The position numbers and the translations under genes are program-made. 64,000 nt of DNA from Zophobihabitans entericus (GTDB lineage: Bacteria; Pseudomonadota; Gammaproteobacteria; Enterobacterales; Orbaceae), in assembly GCF_011745665.1 (NCBI RefSeq), contig NZ_CP050253.1, positions 2,145,418 to 2,209,417 of the forward strand, written 5' to 3'. The notes under the pieces were generated by a model. It was not told the origin of the DNA. It saw only the letters and a program-made list of their open reading frames with translations, and did no database searches. Positions 11,321 to 22,303 of the stretch are shown piece by piece. Each line of letters starts with the position of its first letter. Position 1 is the first letter of the stretch.

Positions 11321-12387
11321 TACAAGACTCCTTTTGAGCTAGGTAGCAGATCACCATCAATGCGAATTGCCTGACGCAGCGCTCGTCCAAAGACTTTAAA
11401 TAAACTCTCTACTTTGTGGTGATCATTATCACCAGTCGTTTCTAAATGCAGAGTACAAGCCATAGAGTAGGAGACGGAGTGGAAGAAGTGTTCCACCATT
11501 TCTGTGCTCATATCGCCCACTTTTTGATATTTATACTGAGCAGAATATTTAAGGTACGGGCGGCCTGAAATATCTAGTGCGCATTGAGCTAAACATTCAT
11601 CCATTGGGAGCACAAAGCCAAAACGAGTAATACCACGTTTATCACCAAGGGCTTTTTTAAGAGCTTCACCCAGTGCCAGACCGGTATCTTCAATAGTGTG
11701 GTGATCATCAATATGCAGATCGCCCTGAGTTTGTACATTGAGTCTGAAACCACCATGAGTGGCAATCTGATCAAGCATATGATCGAAGAAACCAATACCG
11801 GTCTGAATGTGGCTATTACCTTCACGATCAAGCCAAACTTCTACCGTGATCGAAGTCTCTTTTGTCACTCGTTGTACTTTGGCATAACGATCTGCAGTTG
11901 TTAACTTTTGAGCTATTTCGCTCCAGTTTAATATTTTAGGATCGTAGTGTAGTGCTTTGATCCCCATATTTGTAGCCAGCTGAATATCTGTTTCTCTGTC
12001 ACCAATCACATAGCTATTGGCTTTATCTAGCTGTCCACTAGTAAGATAAGACATGACAAGTGTTGTCTTTGGCTTACGACAATTACAATTATTTGCCGAA
12101 AAATGCGGGCAAATTAAGACCTCTTCAAATTTGATACCTTGAGAGGTGAAAATTTGCATCATTAAATTATGTGGTCCGTCAAAGTCAGCTTGCGGATAAC
12201 TATCAGTACCAAGCCCGTCTTGATTGGTAACCATTACCAACTTAAAGCCTGCACGTTGCAGTTTTAATAAAGCTGGGATGACATTAGGTTCAAAGGCAAG
12301 TTTATCAAAGCGATCAACCTGAAAATCAACAGGGGGCTCGGTAATTAATGTTCCGTCACGATCAATAAAAAGATATTTTTGATTCAT
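11320..12387 (-). CDS. hisB: Bifunctional histidinol-phosphatase / imidazoleglycerol-phosphate dehydratase HisB
   Basis: This fused enzyme performs steps seven and nine of histidine synthesis. The N-terminal HAD-type phosphatase shows the nucleophile motif FIDRDGT, and zinc-binding cysteine/histidine residues in [13 protein letters not shown]. The C-terminal dehydratase has the metal-binding [26 protein letters not shown] and the downstream HFFHS and DNDHHKVES. The 355 residues equal the E. coli protein. The fusion is characteristic of enteric-type gammaproteobacteria and supports the taxonomic placement. Confidence 0.97.
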
Positions 12388-12396
12388 GTTCTTTCC

Positions 12397-13479
<1,083 letters not shown>

Positions 13480-14778
13480 TTAGGAATTCTGCTGTTTAAG
13501 TGTCTGTACACGTAAAGTAACAGCCTGTTTATGAGCAGTAAGTTGTTCTGCTTGTGCCATGAGTTCAACTGTTGGCGCTAAGGCTAAGAGCCCTGCAGGC
13601 GTTAACTGTTGTACTGTCATACGCTTTTGGAAATCAGCTAAGCCAAGGCTAGAGTAGGTTGCTGTATAACCATAAGTAGGTAGCACGTGGTTAGTACCTG
13701 ATGCATAGTCGCCAACAGATTCCGGAGACCAGTCACCCAGGAAGATGGAGCCGGCACTGGTAATTTTATCCACCAGCTGTTCAGCCTGACGAGTTTGAAT
13801 AATAAGGTGCTCAGGACCATACTGGTTACTAATATTAATGCATTCTTCTAAGCCGGAAGTAACAATTAAACGGCTGGAACTTAGTGCCTGTTTGGCAATA
13901 TCTTTACGTGACAATGTCACAAGTTGTTGCTCAATCTCCTGCTCAACAGCAATGGCAATTTTTTCATCCGGAGTGAGTAATATCACTTGTGAATCTGGTC
14001 CGTGCTCTGCTTGAGATAATAGGTCAGCAGCGATAAAGACTGGATTAGCACCACTATCAGCAATCACCAGAACTTCTGATGGCCCTGCCGGCATATCAAT
14101 TGCTGAACCGTCATTACGCTGGCTTACCTGACGTTTAGCTTCGGTCACATAGGCGTTACCTGGGCCAAAGATTTTATCAACTTTTGGTACAGATTCAGTA
14201 CCAAATGCCATAGCTGCGATAGCTTGTGCGCCACCTAGTTGATAAATTTCCTCAATACCACAAAGTTCTGCTGCATAAAGAATCTCATCAGCAATAGGTG
14301 GTGGTGAGCAAAGTACGATTTTACGGCAACCAGCAATTTTGGCAGGTGTAGCCAGCATCAATACGGTGGAAAGTAAAGGTGCTGAACCACCCGGAATATA
14401 TAAACCAACAGAATTAATCGGGCGATTGACTAACTGACATGTAATACCGGGCATGGTTTCAACTATCAGTGGTGTTGGTTTTTGTGCCTGATGGAATGTA
14501 TTAATATTAGCAACAGCCACTTGCATTGCTTGTTTTAATTCGTTACTTAGTCTGGAACCAGCAGATTTAATTGCTGTTTTTTCTAAACGAAGAGCGGAAA
14601 TTTGTACACGGTCAAATTTAGCGCTGAGTTCTTTTAATGCTTCGTCACCGCGGGATTTTACTTGTTCTAAAATAGTACTGACCGATTGGCGAATAGCCTC
14701 TGACTCTGTGATTGCCGGGCGCATAAGTAGTGCTTCCTTTTGAGCATTATCACATTGTTGCCAGTAAGTAATCTTCAT
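13480..14778 (-). CDS. hisD: Histidinol dehydrogenase HisD
   Basis: HisD is the zinc enzyme that makes the last two NAD-dependent oxidations from L-histidinol to L-histidine. The sequence carries the conserved [12 protein letters not shown] and [14 protein letters not shown] (metal- and substrate-binding Gln/His), and NQYGPEHL with its catalytic Glu-His pair. [10 protein letters not shown] is close to the C-terminus. It has 432 residues (E. coli 434). It lies four bases after hisG, in the standard order. Confidence 0.97.
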   Translation of the reverse strand: MKITYWQQCDNAQKEALLMRPAITESEAIRQSVSTILEQVKSRGDEALKELSAKFDRVQISALRLEKTAIKSAGSRLSNELKQAMQVAVANINTFHQAQKPTPLIVETMPGITCQLVNRPINSVGLYIPGGSAPLLSTVLMLATPAKIAGCRKIVLCSPPPIADEILYAAELCGIEEIYQLGGAQAIAAMAFGTESVPKVDKIFGPGNAYVTEAKRQVSQRNDGSAIDMPAGPSEVLVIADSGANPVFIAADLLSQAEHGPDSQVILLTPDEKIAIAVEQEIEQQLVTLSRKDIAKQALSSSRLIVTSGLEECINISNQYGPEHLIIQTRQAEQLVDKITSAGSIFLGDWSPESVGDYASGTNHVLPTYGYTATYSSLGLADFQKRMTVQQLTPAGLLALAPTVELMAQAEQLTAHKQAVTLRVQTLKQQNS

Positions 14779-14782
14779 GTTG

Positions 14783-15682
14783 TTACTCCATCATTTTTTC
14801 AATTGGCAGGACAAGAATAGAACTGGCACCCAGTACTTTAAGCTGTTCCATTGTTTCCCAGAAAAGGGTTTCACTGCTTACCATGTGCATGGCAACACGG
14901 CTTTGATCGCCAGCAAGAGGCAAAATTGTCGGGCGTTCAGCTCCGGGTAATAGGGCTATAACATCTTCAAGTGCTGCACTTGGGGCATGTAACATAATAT
15001 ATTTTGACTCTCTGGCTTGCACAACACCCTGAATACGCGTCATCAGTTTATCAATCAGAGCTTGTTTTTCTGCTGAGATGTCGCCTTCACGTTGAATCAG
15101 ACAGGCTTTGGATTGATAGATAGTTTGTACTTCAACTAAACCATTAGCTTCGAGTGTGGCTCCACTTGATACTAAGTCACAAATCACATCAGATAGACCT
15201 GCTCTCGGAGCTACTTCCACCGAACCATTTAACAGACAGGTTTTAAATGAGATATTTTTTTCAGACAGATAACGACGTAACAGGTGAGGATAGGTAGTAG
15301 CAATACGTTTTCCTTCTAAACTTTGTAAGCCTTCATACTTTTCATCACGAGGAGCAGCAATTGATAAGCGACAACCACCAAAATCCAGACGGCGTAACTT
15401 TTTATATTGAGGATTTTGCCCTTCAGCCTGACGATCCAGAACTTCCTCTTCCAGTACGTTTTCACCAACAATACCAATATCAACAACACCATCAATAACC
15501 AGACCAGGAATATCGTCATCACGTACACGCAGGATATCAATCGGCATATTTTCAGCAAAGGCGACTAAACGCTGTTCTTGTAAATTAATTTTGATGCCAC
15601 ATTGGGCTAACAGTTTTTTAGATTCGTCGCTTAAACGACCTGATTTTTGCATTGCAATACGTAAACGTGATTTATCTAACAT
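14783..15682 (-). CDS. hisG: ATP phosphoribosyltransferase HisG
   Basis: HisG catalyses the committed step of histidine synthesis, joining ATP and PRPP, and is feedback-inhibited by histidine. At 299 residues it is the long, hexameric form, with a C-terminal ACT-like regulatory domain that senses histidine, and it does not need HisZ. Landmarks are the start [17 protein letters not shown] and the PRPP-binding region around [14 protein letters not shown]. It is the first structural gene after the his leader, so attenuation acts directly in front of it. Confidence 0.97.
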   Translation of the reverse strand: MLDKSRLRIAMQKSGRLSDESKKLLAQCGIKINLQEQRLVAFAENMPIDILRVRDDDIPGLVIDGVVDIGIVGENVLEEEVLDRQAEGQNPQYKKLRRLDFGGCRLSIAAPRDEKYEGLQSLEGKRIATTYPHLLRRYLSEKNISFKTCLLNGSVEVAPRAGLSDVICDLVSSGATLEANGLVEVQTIYQSKACLIQREGDISAEKQALIDKLMTRIQGVVQARESKYIMLHAPSAALEDVIALLPGAERPTILPLAGDQSRVAMHMVSSETLFWETMEQLKVLGASSILVLPIEKMME

Positions 15683-15734
15683 AACGACCTCTATAATCTA
15701 TTAATTTAATTGAGAAAGAGAGAGCGATAAAAAT

Positions 15735-15766
15735 GAAAAAACCCTCGGAAGTTGATCTTCCGAGGG
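15735..15766 (-). terminator. Terminator hairpin of the his attenuator
   Basis: A 10-bp GC-rich stem (CCCTCGGAAG/CTTCCGAGGG) with a 5-base loop is followed on the minus strand by a run of Ts. It competes with the antiterminator pairing described for the attenuator. Confidence 0.92.
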
Positions 15767-15826
15767 CTCTCTCTAATTGCGTTCACCGGAAGATCAAATG
15801 TCTTCCAGCACCAAATGCCCGAAGAC
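15735..15826 (-). promoter_or_regulatory. his operon transcription attenuator
   Basis: On the minus strand three alternative pairings can be drawn. GTCTTC/GAAGAC (15800-15826) follows the leader peptide. GATCTTCCG (15787-15795) can pair with CGGAAGATC (15754-15762) as antiterminator. The terminator CCCTCGGAAG/CTTCCGAGGG (15742-15766) is followed by a T-run. Stalling at the histidine codons would disrupt the first hairpin, favour the second and let transcription reach hisG. This matches the classical his attenuation scheme. Confidence 0.92.
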
Positions 15827-15876
15827 TATTCAGGGAAATGATGGTGATGATGGAAACGAACGCTATTAGTAAACAT
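15826..15876 (-). CDS. hisL: his operon leader peptide HisL
   Basis: This 16-residue open frame translates as MFTNSVRFHHHHHFPE. Its five consecutive histidine codons act as the ribosome-stalling sensor of charged tRNA-His. AGAGG lies just upstream of the ATG. E. coli HisL has seven histidines in a row, so this version is shorter but of the same design. It ends where the first attenuator hairpin begins. Confidence 0.93.
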   Translation of the reverse strand: MFTNSVRFHHHHHFPE

Positions 15877-16063
15877 AAAAAACCTCTTTAAATATGCTGT
15901 TTAATAACTTATACCAACTTTTTGTGGAAAGCAATAACAAATTTTATTTAATTGCTTAAAGAATCGGTGAATGGCGTAATAATTTTCGGTAATGTGGATT
16001 AATTTTTGTTAGAATAACGCGGTTATTTATTGGCTGATTATATTTAATTTCAAGGAGTTTAAC

Positions 16064-17578
16064 ATGGCGGAACCACTTATTATTGCTAAGAGTCAGGGGA
16101 AAGATTTAGTTATTCTACCGGCACTGGCAAATCGTCATGGATTAATTACCGGTGCAACAGGTACAGGTAAAACCGTTACATTGCAAAAAATGGCAGAAAG
16201 TTTTTCAAAAATTGGTGTGCCTGTCTTCTTAGCGGATGTCAAAGGGGACTTAACCGGTGTTGGTGTTGAAGGCGTGCTATCTGACAAACTCAAATCCCGT
16301 TTAGAAGGAATTGGTGTGACTGACTGGCAAGCGGGCTCATCACCAATTGAACTGTGGGACGTATTTGGTGAGAAAGGTCATCCAGTACGGGCAACGATTT
16401 CTGATATTGGACCGCTATTGCTGGCACGTTTACTGAATTTAAATGAAGTCCAATCCGGTATTTTACAACTGGTATTTAAAATTGCTGATGATAATGGTTT
16501 ATTGTTACTTGATTTTAAAGATCTCAGAACCATGGTGCAGTATGTTGGTGAGAATGCGAAAAAATTTACTACTGAATATGGCAATATCTCCAGTGCTTCT
16601 ATCGGTGCAATTCAACGTAGCTTACTCTCTTTAGAACAACAAGGAGCTGAGCATTTTCTTGGTGAGCCAATGCTGGATATTAAAGATCTTATGCGTTGTG
16701 ATGCAGAGGGAAAAGGGGTTATTAATATTTTAGCAGCAGATAAACTTTATAATCTGCCTAAACTCTATTCGGTCTTTTTACTATGGCTATTGTCAGAACT
16801 ATTTGAAAATTTACCTGAAGTTGGTGACCCGGAAAAACCAAAAATTGTCTTCTTTTTTGATGAGGCACATCTGCTTTTCAGTGATATTACTCCAGTGTTA
16901 CTGCAAAAAATTGAACAAGTGGTTCGTTTAATTCGTTCTAAAGGAGTGGGTGTTTATTTTGTTACTCAAAATCCAACAGATATTCCGGAAAGTGTACTTG
17001 GCCAGTTAGGTAATCGGGTTCAGCATGCTCTGCGTGCATTTACGCCAAAAGATCAAAAAGCGGTAAGAGCCGCGGCACAAACGATGCGTGCAAATCCGGC
17101 ATTAAATACTGAACAGGCAATTACGGAACTGGGTGTGGGTGAAGCATTAATTTCTTTTTTAGATGAAAAAGGGCGTCCAACTATTGTAGAAAGAGGCTCA
17201 ATTATTGCACCTGATTCCCGTATGGGGCCTATGACGAGCGATGAATCTAATGGTGTCATTAATCATTCTGCTTTATATGGCAAGTATGAAGATGAAGTCG
17301 ACAGAGAGTCTGCGTTTGAAATTCTTAAAGCCGGTTTTCAGGTTCCGGGTACCGAAGTCACAAGTACTAAAGAAGCGGCTAAGAAAGAGGTACAGGTTGA
17401 AGAAGACAGCGGTGGACTTTTTGGCGCTCTAAATAAATTACTATTTGGCAGTAAGGGCCCACGTGGTGGTCAGAAAGATGGTTTAGTGCAAACTGCGACG
17501 AAAACGGCTACCAGACAAATTGCTAATCAGATCGGTCGTAAAATTTCCCGTGGTATTTTAGGTGGATTAATGAAATAA
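16064..17578 (+). CDS. yjgR: HerA-like ATPase of the YjgR/DUF853 family
   Basis: This is a P-loop NTPase of the HerA/FtsK-related DUF853 family, whose cellular role is still unclear. Walker A is [12 protein letters not shown] near residue 31. The Walker B-type segment is [13 protein letters not shown], and an arginine-finger-like [18 protein letters not shown] follows. The tail is basic and glycine-rich ([12 protein letters not shown]). Its 504 residues match E. coli YjgR (500). AAGGAG precedes the ATG. It is transcribed divergently from the his operon and ends before an intrinsic terminator. Confidence 0.9.
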   Translation: MAEPLIIAKSQGKDLVILPALANRHGLITGATGTGKTVTLQKMAESFSKIGVPVFLADVKGDLTGVGVEGVLSDKLKSRLEGIGVTDWQAGSSPIELWDVFGEKGHPVRATISDIGPLLLARLLNLNEVQSGILQLVFKIADDNGLLLLDFKDLRTMVQYVGENAKKFTTEYGNISSASIGAIQRSLLSLEQQGAEHFLGEPMLDIKDLMRCDAEGKGVINILAADKLYNLPKLYSVFLLWLLSELFENLPEVGDPEKPKIVFFFDEAHLLFSDITPVLLQKIEQVVRLIRSKGVGVYFVTQNPTDIPESVLGQLGNRVQHALRAFTPKDQKAVRAAAQTMRANPALNTEQAITELGVGEALISFLDEKGRPTIVERGSIIAPDSRMGPMTSDESNGVINHSALYGKYEDEVDRESAFEILKAGFQVPGTEVTSTKEAAKKEVQVEEDSGGLFGALNKLLFGSKGPRGGQKDGLVQTATKTATRQIANQIGRKISRGILGGLMK

Positions 17579-17680
17579 GGTTGTCTATAGTTAAGTAAGA
17601 TGATGGCTAAGTAATAATTTTTAACTACCTGGCCAGCTTAATTATATAGTTACTCGTTGAACATATTAAAGTGTAATAAA

Positions 17681-17707
17681 AAACCCGCTTCTGGCGGGTT
17701 TTTTATT
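17681..17707. terminator. Intrinsic terminator between yjgR and the YegP-like gene
   Basis: AACCCGC/GCGGGTT with a short loop has A-rich and T-rich flanks on its two sides, so it can serve both convergent genes. Confidence 0.85.
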
Positions 17708-17734
17708 TGGTTGAAATATTACTTAGTTAAAATT

Positions 17735-18070
17735 TTATTTTTTAACTTTAGTTAAATCAATCATTTCTGCTGTTGGAGCATTTTTCTTCACTGATTCAAT
17801 ACCTTCATCACGCGCTTTTTCTGATGTGTATTGTTCACTGGTACCAATCACCTGGCCATTGTCGACAGATTTAAGATTGAAATGTTTAGGTTTTTTGTCA
17901 AAAGCTTTGTCAAATTGAGAGTTCTTTTTAACTGAAAGAACACCTTTTTTACAGTTATCTTTGGTTGTATAACCTTCGCTTTGTAGGATTACTTGACCAT
18001 TGCTAGCTTTTAAACGGAAATAAAATTGGTTATTTTTTGGGCTTTTGAAAACTTCGAATTTACCACTCAT
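17735..18070 (-). CDS. YegP-like DUF1508 protein, two repeats
   Basis: This small 111-residue protein is built of two copies of the roughly 48-residue DUF1508 fold. The first runs about 1-50 (FEVFKSPKNNQFYFRLKASNGQVILQ) and the second about 53-100 (HFNLKSVDNGQVIGTSEQY). Both keep the 'NGQVI' turn and end in IESVKKNA or VLSVKKNS. E. coli YegP has the same two-repeat layout; its biochemical role is not established. An AAGGAG site precedes the ATG. It is convergent with yjgR. Confidence 0.88.
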   Translation of the reverse strand: MSGKFEVFKSPKNNQFYFRLKASNGQVILQSEGYTTKDNCKKGVLSVKKNSQFDKAFDKKPKHFNLKSVDNGQVIGTSEQYTSEKARDEGIESVKKNAPTAEMIDLTKVKK

Positions 18071-18292
18071 ATCTAACTCCTTGTAGTTAAGTGAATAATA
18101 AGCTATTAATCTAAATAGCGTGTTTATATATTACATCTAATAGTTTCTTTGTCTAGTAAAATAAGTAAATAAATATCAATTATAATGATAGTTCAGACAG
18201 ATAAAGTAAATGAAAATTAACCCTATAAAAATTGTTGTTTATGATAAGATCAGCAGGCTGTATATTTAAGTTATTTTACAAGGAGAAGTAAC

Positions 18293-18667
18293 ATGAAGAG
18301 ACTTTTATTAACAACATCAGTTGTTGCATTATTACTTGTTGGATGTGATAAAAATGATGTTCCGCCAGCACCGGTAGCTACACCTGAATCGCAAACACAA
18401 GGAACTGTGAAAGAGATTGAAGTAGGACCAAAACTTGTTGATTGTGTTGGTGTTGCACCTATGCAATGTATGCTGGTAAGAGAAAACGGCGCCGATGAGT
18501 GGCAGCTATATTATAGCTCTATTGATGGTTTTGATTATGAACCGGGCTATACTTACAAATTAAAAATTGATGAAAAAAATATTGATCCGGCCAATACTCC
18601 GGCTGATGCTTCATCTATTCGTTGGAAGTTAATTGAAGTTTTAGGTAAAGCAGGGGAATCTGAGTAA
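18293..18667 (+). CDS. Lipoprotein with DUF4377 domain
   Basis: The 124-residue protein has a lipoprotein signal: a basic start, a hydrophobic core and the lipobox LLLVGC ending at about Cys 18, followed by Asp, which would favour inner-membrane retention under the +2 rule. The mature part contains DCVGVAPMQCMLVRE and SSIDGFDYEPGYTYKLKI, the signature of DUF4377, often found beside HslJ/META-like heat-inducible proteins. Function is unknown. An AAGGAG site precedes the ATG, and a terminator follows closely, so it is probably monocistronic. Confidence 0.85.
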   Translation: MKRLLLTTSVVALLLVGCDKNDVPPAPVATPESQTQGTVKEIEVGPKLVDCVGVAPMQCMLVRENGADEWQLYYSSIDGFDYEPGYTYKLKIDEKNIDPANTPADASSIRWKLIEVLGKAGESE

Positions 18668-18689
18668 GAATAGATGACTCAGGATAAAT

Positions 18690-18720
18690 AAAAAGGAGAC
18701 TATTATGGTCTCCTTTTTAT
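18690..18720. terminator. Bidirectional intrinsic terminator
   Basis: AAAAAGGAGAC/GTCTCCTTTTT forms a strong stem between the lipoprotein gene (plus) and azoR (minus). Confidence 0.85.
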
Positions 18721-18728
18721 TTTATTAC

Positions 18729-19334
18729 TTATAACGCATTAATTTGTTGTTCTGCTTTGCTAATAGCCTGCACTTTATGTTCAGGAGAAATATCTACACC
18801 TTCTGCAATAACAGCTTTAATATCTGTAATACCTAATAAACCAAGTATAGATTGTAGATAAGGCAGTTGGAAGTCATATGAATTCATCGGTTCTTCGCTG
18901 TACATACCACCACGAGAGATTGCAAGATAAGTTGGTTTATCTTTAACTAATCCTTTGGGACCGGTTGCGGTATAAGCAAAGGTTCTGCCAGCCTGACAAA
19001 CTTGATCTACCCATGATTTTAATGATGCCGGAACAGATAAGTTATACATTGGTGCACCAATAACAATAGCATCACACGTCATTAGTTCTTCAATTGAGCG
19101 TTCAATTTCAGCAACTTCTTGTTTTACCGCTGCTGATAAACCATCAGTATTACCTGTTCTGATTGCCATCGCTGCTTCTATAGATAAATAAGTAGCTGGA
19201 CTTTTATATAAATCACGATAAGTCACTTTTGCATTGGGGTGCTTCTGTTTTAATTTTTCAACAATCTTAGCCGTTAACTGACGAGATGTTGAACTTGTTA
19301 AATTGATTGATGAATCAATGTGTAAAATATGCAT
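18729..19334 (-). CDS. azoR: FMN-dependent NADH:quinone/azo oxidoreductase AzoR
   Basis: AzoR is a flavodoxin-fold homodimer that reduces quinones and azo compounds with two electrons, protecting against thiol-reactive electrophiles. The 201-residue protein (E. coli 201) shows HIDSSINLTSSTSRQL at the FMN phosphate site, the APMYNLSVPASLKSWVDQV loop and the SRGGMYSE segment. It lies 67 bp downstream of the His-rich PadR gene on the same strand. It may be co-transcribed with and controlled by that regulator; this link is inferred from position only. Confidence 0.93.
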   Translation of the reverse strand: MHILHIDSSINLTSSTSRQLTAKIVEKLKQKHPNAKVTYRDLYKSPATYLSIEAAMAIRTGNTDGLSAAVKQEVAEIERSIEELMTCDAIVIGAPMYNLSVPASLKSWVDQVCQAGRTFAYTATGPKGLVKDKPTYLAISRGGMYSEEPMNSYDFQLPYLQSILGLLGITDIKAVIAEGVDISPEHKVQAISKAEQQINAL

Positions 19335-19401
19335 TGTTTATTCCTTTATACTTTAGTGACTTAAGCGCTAACTTTTATACTAATGATAAAATATTATTCC
19401 A

Positions 19402-20199
19402 TTAGAGCGCTTTTATCTCTTTAATTGCTGTGTTAATAATATCTAAAATGTGATGCTTTTCTTCTTCAGAACTGTCACGTTTAGCATGTAAAAGTGTTCT
19501 AAGCTGATGAATAGCCAGATGTAGCGATTCACCTTCAGGCATTTTGCTTTGTTCCTCAGAGAAAACTTGTTGCATTTGCTCGATCTTTTGACCAACTGCA
19601 CGAAGTCTTGCATAAAGATCTTCTGCCTGATGGCGATTTTCAGCCAGATAAATTTTACCTGCCTCACTAATATGGTAACACTTTTTATTACTTTCAAGGG
19701 TAGCGGTCGCTAAATCACTTTCTTCTAAATAAGTGAGTACAGGATAGATCATGCCAGGGCTTGGTGCATAAAAACCAAACGTATGAGCCTTTAATTCTTT
19801 AATGATTTCATAACCGTGTTTTGGTTGTTTTTCGATCATTAGTAATACGATGAGTTGTAGTTCTTCTGAACGAATACGGCGTTTACTGCCAAAGTTATGC
19901 ATATCAAACTCATCGCCATCCTGGCCATGGCAAAAACCAAGCCCACCCGGGTGGCGCCCACGTCGCATCATACCGTATTCCATACGTTGATCATGATGAT
20001 GCCCGCGGTGGAAATGTCTGTTTTCACGGTCACAATGATTTATACCGTGATGGAAAGAATGGTGTTCATGATGACCGTGTGAGTACTGTTCCATGTGACG
20101 TGCTCTGCCATGAAAACTGTGATGATGTCGTTGTTTGAATTTAGGTTGGTCGGAGTGATGATGAGCACTTTGACGATCTTCAAAATGAAAATGTTTCAT
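19402..20199 (-). CDS. PadR-family regulator with long His-rich N-terminus (YqjI-like)
   Basis: Residues about 1-105 form a striking low-complexity region with roughly 26 histidines, suited to binding Ni, Fe, Zn or similar ions. A PadR winged-helix domain follows (EELQLIVLLMIEKQPKHGYEIIKELK, then YAPSPGMIYPVLTYLEE), and then a helical dimerisation tail. The organisation parallels E. coli YqjI, a nickel-responsive repressor with a shorter His/Cys-rich N-terminus. The length, 265 residues against about 207 for YqjI, comes from the His region. Two operator-like palindromes precede the gene, suggesting autoregulation, and azoR follows. The metal is not predictable from sequence. Confidence 0.85.
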   Translation of the reverse strand: MKHFHFEDRQSAHHHSDQPKFKQRHHHSFHGRARHMEQYSHGHHEHHSFHHGINHCDRENRHFHRGHHHDQRMEYGMMRRGRHPGGLGFCHGQDGDEFDMHNFGSKRRIRSEELQLIVLLMIEKQPKHGYEIIKELKAHTFGFYAPSPGMIYPVLTYLEESDLATATLESNKKCYHISEAGKIYLAENRHQAEDLYARLRAVGQKIEQMQQVFSEEQSKMPEGESLHLAIHQLRTLLHAKRDSSEEEKHHILDIINTAIKEIKAL

Positions 20200-20227
20200 T
20201 ATCTTTTCCTTTTATATAATAGTTAAT

Positions 20228-20280
20228 AAAATATATCTTACGATACATTGAATGCAAAAATATATCTTAAGATATATTTT
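20228..20280 (-). promoter_or_regulatory. Pair of palindromic operators upstream of the PadR gene
   Basis: A perfect 24-bp palindrome at 20257-20280 (arm AAAATATATCTT) has a weaker copy about 29 bp nearer the gene, keeping TATC-N4-GATA at 20234-20245. Perfect dyads with a TATCTTAAGATA core suit a PadR dimer. Their place in front of the regulator gene suggests autorepression. Confidence 0.7.
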
Positions 20281-20303
20281 GTCAAGCAGATGTAGATAAA
20301 TAA

Positions 20304-20328
20304 AATAGAGAGCATATTGCTCTCTATT
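20304..20328 (-). terminator. Intrinsic terminator after the HAD hydrolase gene
   Basis: AATAGAGAGC/GCTCTCTATT forms a 10-bp stem downstream of the HAD gene and upstream of the PadR control region. The T-rich stretch follows on both strands, most usefully for the minus-strand HAD gene. Confidence 0.65.
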
Positions 20329-20356
20329 ATTTCTCTTTATTAATCAATTGGTTATT

Positions 20357-20983
20357 TTAATTTAAAATATTAGCAAAGGAAGGCTTATGAATAACAGAAT
20401 CAGGAAATTGCATTCCTTCAGTGATTTCATTAGTGACAATTAGAGTGGTTAAATTAGCGTTAAGGGCCGCCAGAGAGCCGGTTGGTGTATCTTCAATCGC
20501 AAAAGCTTCAGCAGAAAGAATATTTAATCTTTCTAAAGCCAACAAATATAAATCCGGATGTGGCTTTAATTCTTTTACCTGATCGGCTGTTGCAATCGCG
20601 TCAAAGTAGGGTAGAAGTTGATACTTTTCTAAAAGAACATCAATATCATCTCTGGTTGAACTGGTAGCAATAGCCAGTTTTAAATTATGTTGTTTGGCGC
20701 GTTTAATGAGCTCTAAAGCTCCTGGACGCATTGGAATATGATGATAATTATTTTCTTTCCATTGCTTAACATATTGCACAAAAGGCTCTAACTCAAAATG
20801 AGGTAACAGGTGTTTTTGAGTATAACTATTTAGCCATTGTAAGTTTCGTCCTACAAAATATTGATAAGTTTTGATGGTAAAAGGGTAGTTATAGTTTTTC
20901 TCAAAATAGTCTTTGGTGGCATGGTATACAGCAGCTTCTGTATCAACCAGTGTTCCATCAAAATCAAAAACAACAGCTTTCAT
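20357..20983 (-). CDS. HAD-superfamily phosphatase, beta-phosphoglucomutase-like
   Basis: This is a class IA HAD hydrolase. The nucleophile motif is FDFDGTLVDTE at the N-terminus. Motif II is ATSST (near 107-111), the lysine is in ELKPHPDLY, and the acidic motif is AIEDTPTGSLAALNA. An alpha-helical cap occupies about residues 18-80. The family acts on small sugar phosphates; the substrate here is unknown. The Met at 20983 fits the family better than the upstream 20992 start. It is a lone gene between the PadR region and perM. Confidence 0.85.
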   Translation of the reverse strand: MKAVVFDFDGTLVDTEAAVYHATKDYFEKNYNYPFTIKTYQYFVGRNLQWLNSYTQKHLLPHFELEPFVQYVKQWKENNYHHIPMRPGALELIKRAKQHNLKLAIATSSTRDDIDVLLEKYQLLPYFDAIATADQVKELKPHPDLYLLALERLNILSAEAFAIEDTPTGSLAALNANLTTLIVTNEITEGMQFPDSVIHKPSFANILN

Positions 20984-21153
20984 ATTTTTCATGAATATAT
21001 TTCAGCCTTATGGATCAATAAAAGTAAATTGTTTCGATTATACCGACAATAATATTTAATACCAGAAACATGAAAATACTAAAAAGAACTTCCTTCACAT
21101 ATTCGATTCATCTATGATAAAACCAATGAAACTATAGGTTATAAGGATTTGTC

Positions 21154-22236
21154 ATGTTTAAGATGTTTATGAATTGGTACCAACGCCGTTTCAGTGATCC
21201 TCATGCAGTATCATTAGTCACGGTATTATTACTGTTCTTCTTGATCATCTATTTCTTTCATTCTATTTTGACGCCGATCCTGATTGCGATTGCTTTAGCC
21301 TATATCTTAGAAAAACCAGTTAATTTTCTGGTTCGTCGTGGTGTATCGAGAATTCTGGCGATAGTGACGATGATGTGTTTTTTTATTGCTATTGTGTTGA
21401 TTGGTGTTGCAATTTTATTACCTCTCATTTGGCAACAAGGTGTGAGTTTAGTGACTAATTTACCCGTCATGTTAAATGCACTTAATCGGTATGTGATGAC
21501 TTTGCCAGAGCTTTATCCGGAATTACTGGACGCAGGGCTATTTGATGCTTTAATTGAGAGTATTCGCAGTAAGATGTTACAGACGGGTAATTCTCTTGTG
21601 CAGTTTTCAATTGCTTCTTTATTTAGTTTAGTTTCCATTATTATTAACGCCGTTTTAGTCCCAATGATTATGTTCTTTTTGCTGAAAGATAAAAAATTAA
21701 TCTTTGAATTTTGTGGCAAATTATTACCTAAAAATCGCACCACAATTAATCAGGTTGCAGAAGAGATGGACCAGCAAATCAGCAACTATATTAATGGTAA
21801 AGTGTTGGAGATTATTATTTTAACCGTTGCGACTTATATTCCATTTTGGTTTTTGAAACTGGATTATGCTTTACTACTGGCAGTTATTGTCGGGCTATCT
21901 GTTATTATTCCTTATATTGGGATTGTTATTGCCTCTATTCCTGTAATCTTAATTGCTTTATTCCAGTGGGGAGTCAGCTTAGAGTTCCTTTATTTAATGA
22001 TTTGTTATTTTATTGTACAGACACTGGATGGTAATGTGGTAACTCCCATCCTCTTTTCTGAAGTATTAAATCTTCATCCATTAGTTGTTATTCTGGCGGT
22101 AGTTATTTTTGGAGGATTATGGGGATTCTGGGGGGTGTTTTTTGCTATTCCTCTGGCGACCTTAGTGAAGGCAGTGATTCATGCCTGGCCAAGCAGCTCG
22201 TCTGGTAAAAGTAAAACTGTAGCAACACAAGAATAG
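21154..22236 (+). CDS. perM: AI-2E family transporter, PerM/YfgO-like
   Basis: This is a 360-residue polytopic inner-membrane protein with about seven to eight hydrophobic segments. It has the AI-2 exporter family features: an N-terminal VLLLFFLIIYFFHSILTPIL stretch, the EKPVNFLVRRGVSR loop, a long periplasmic-like central helix region and IPYIGIVIASIP, followed by GNVVTPILFSEVLNLHPLVV. The last segment is strongly conserved in PerM. The family is named for autoinducer export, but E. coli PerM is only a putative permease. AAGGA precedes the ATG, and a terminator follows directly. Confidence 0.88.
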   Translation: MFKMFMNWYQRRFSDPHAVSLVTVLLLFFLIIYFFHSILTPILIAIALAYILEKPVNFLVRRGVSRILAIVTMMCFFIAIVLIGVAILLPLIWQQGVSLVTNLPVMLNALNRYVMTLPELYPELLDAGLFDALIESIRSKMLQTGNSLVQFSIASLFSLVSIIINAVLVPMIMFFLLKDKKLIFEFCGKLLPKNRTTINQVAEEMDQQISNYINGKVLEIIILTVATYIPFWFLKLDYALLLAVIVGLSVIIPYIGIVIASIPVILIALFQWGVSLEFLYLMICYFIVQTLDGNVVTPILFSEVLNLHPLVVILAVVIFGGLWGFWGVFFAIPLATLVKAVIHAWPSSSSGKSKTVATQE

Positions 22237-22257
22237 TTTTATAAAATAGAAAATAAT

Positions 22258-22287
22258 AAAAAAGAGCGATTAAGTCGCTCTTTTTTA
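22258..22287. terminator. Bidirectional intrinsic terminator
   Basis: AAAAAAGAGCGA/TCGCTCTTTTTT lies between the convergent perM and bcp genes. Confidence 0.88.
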
Positions 22288-22303
22288 TTTTGAAACAGTG
22301 AGA

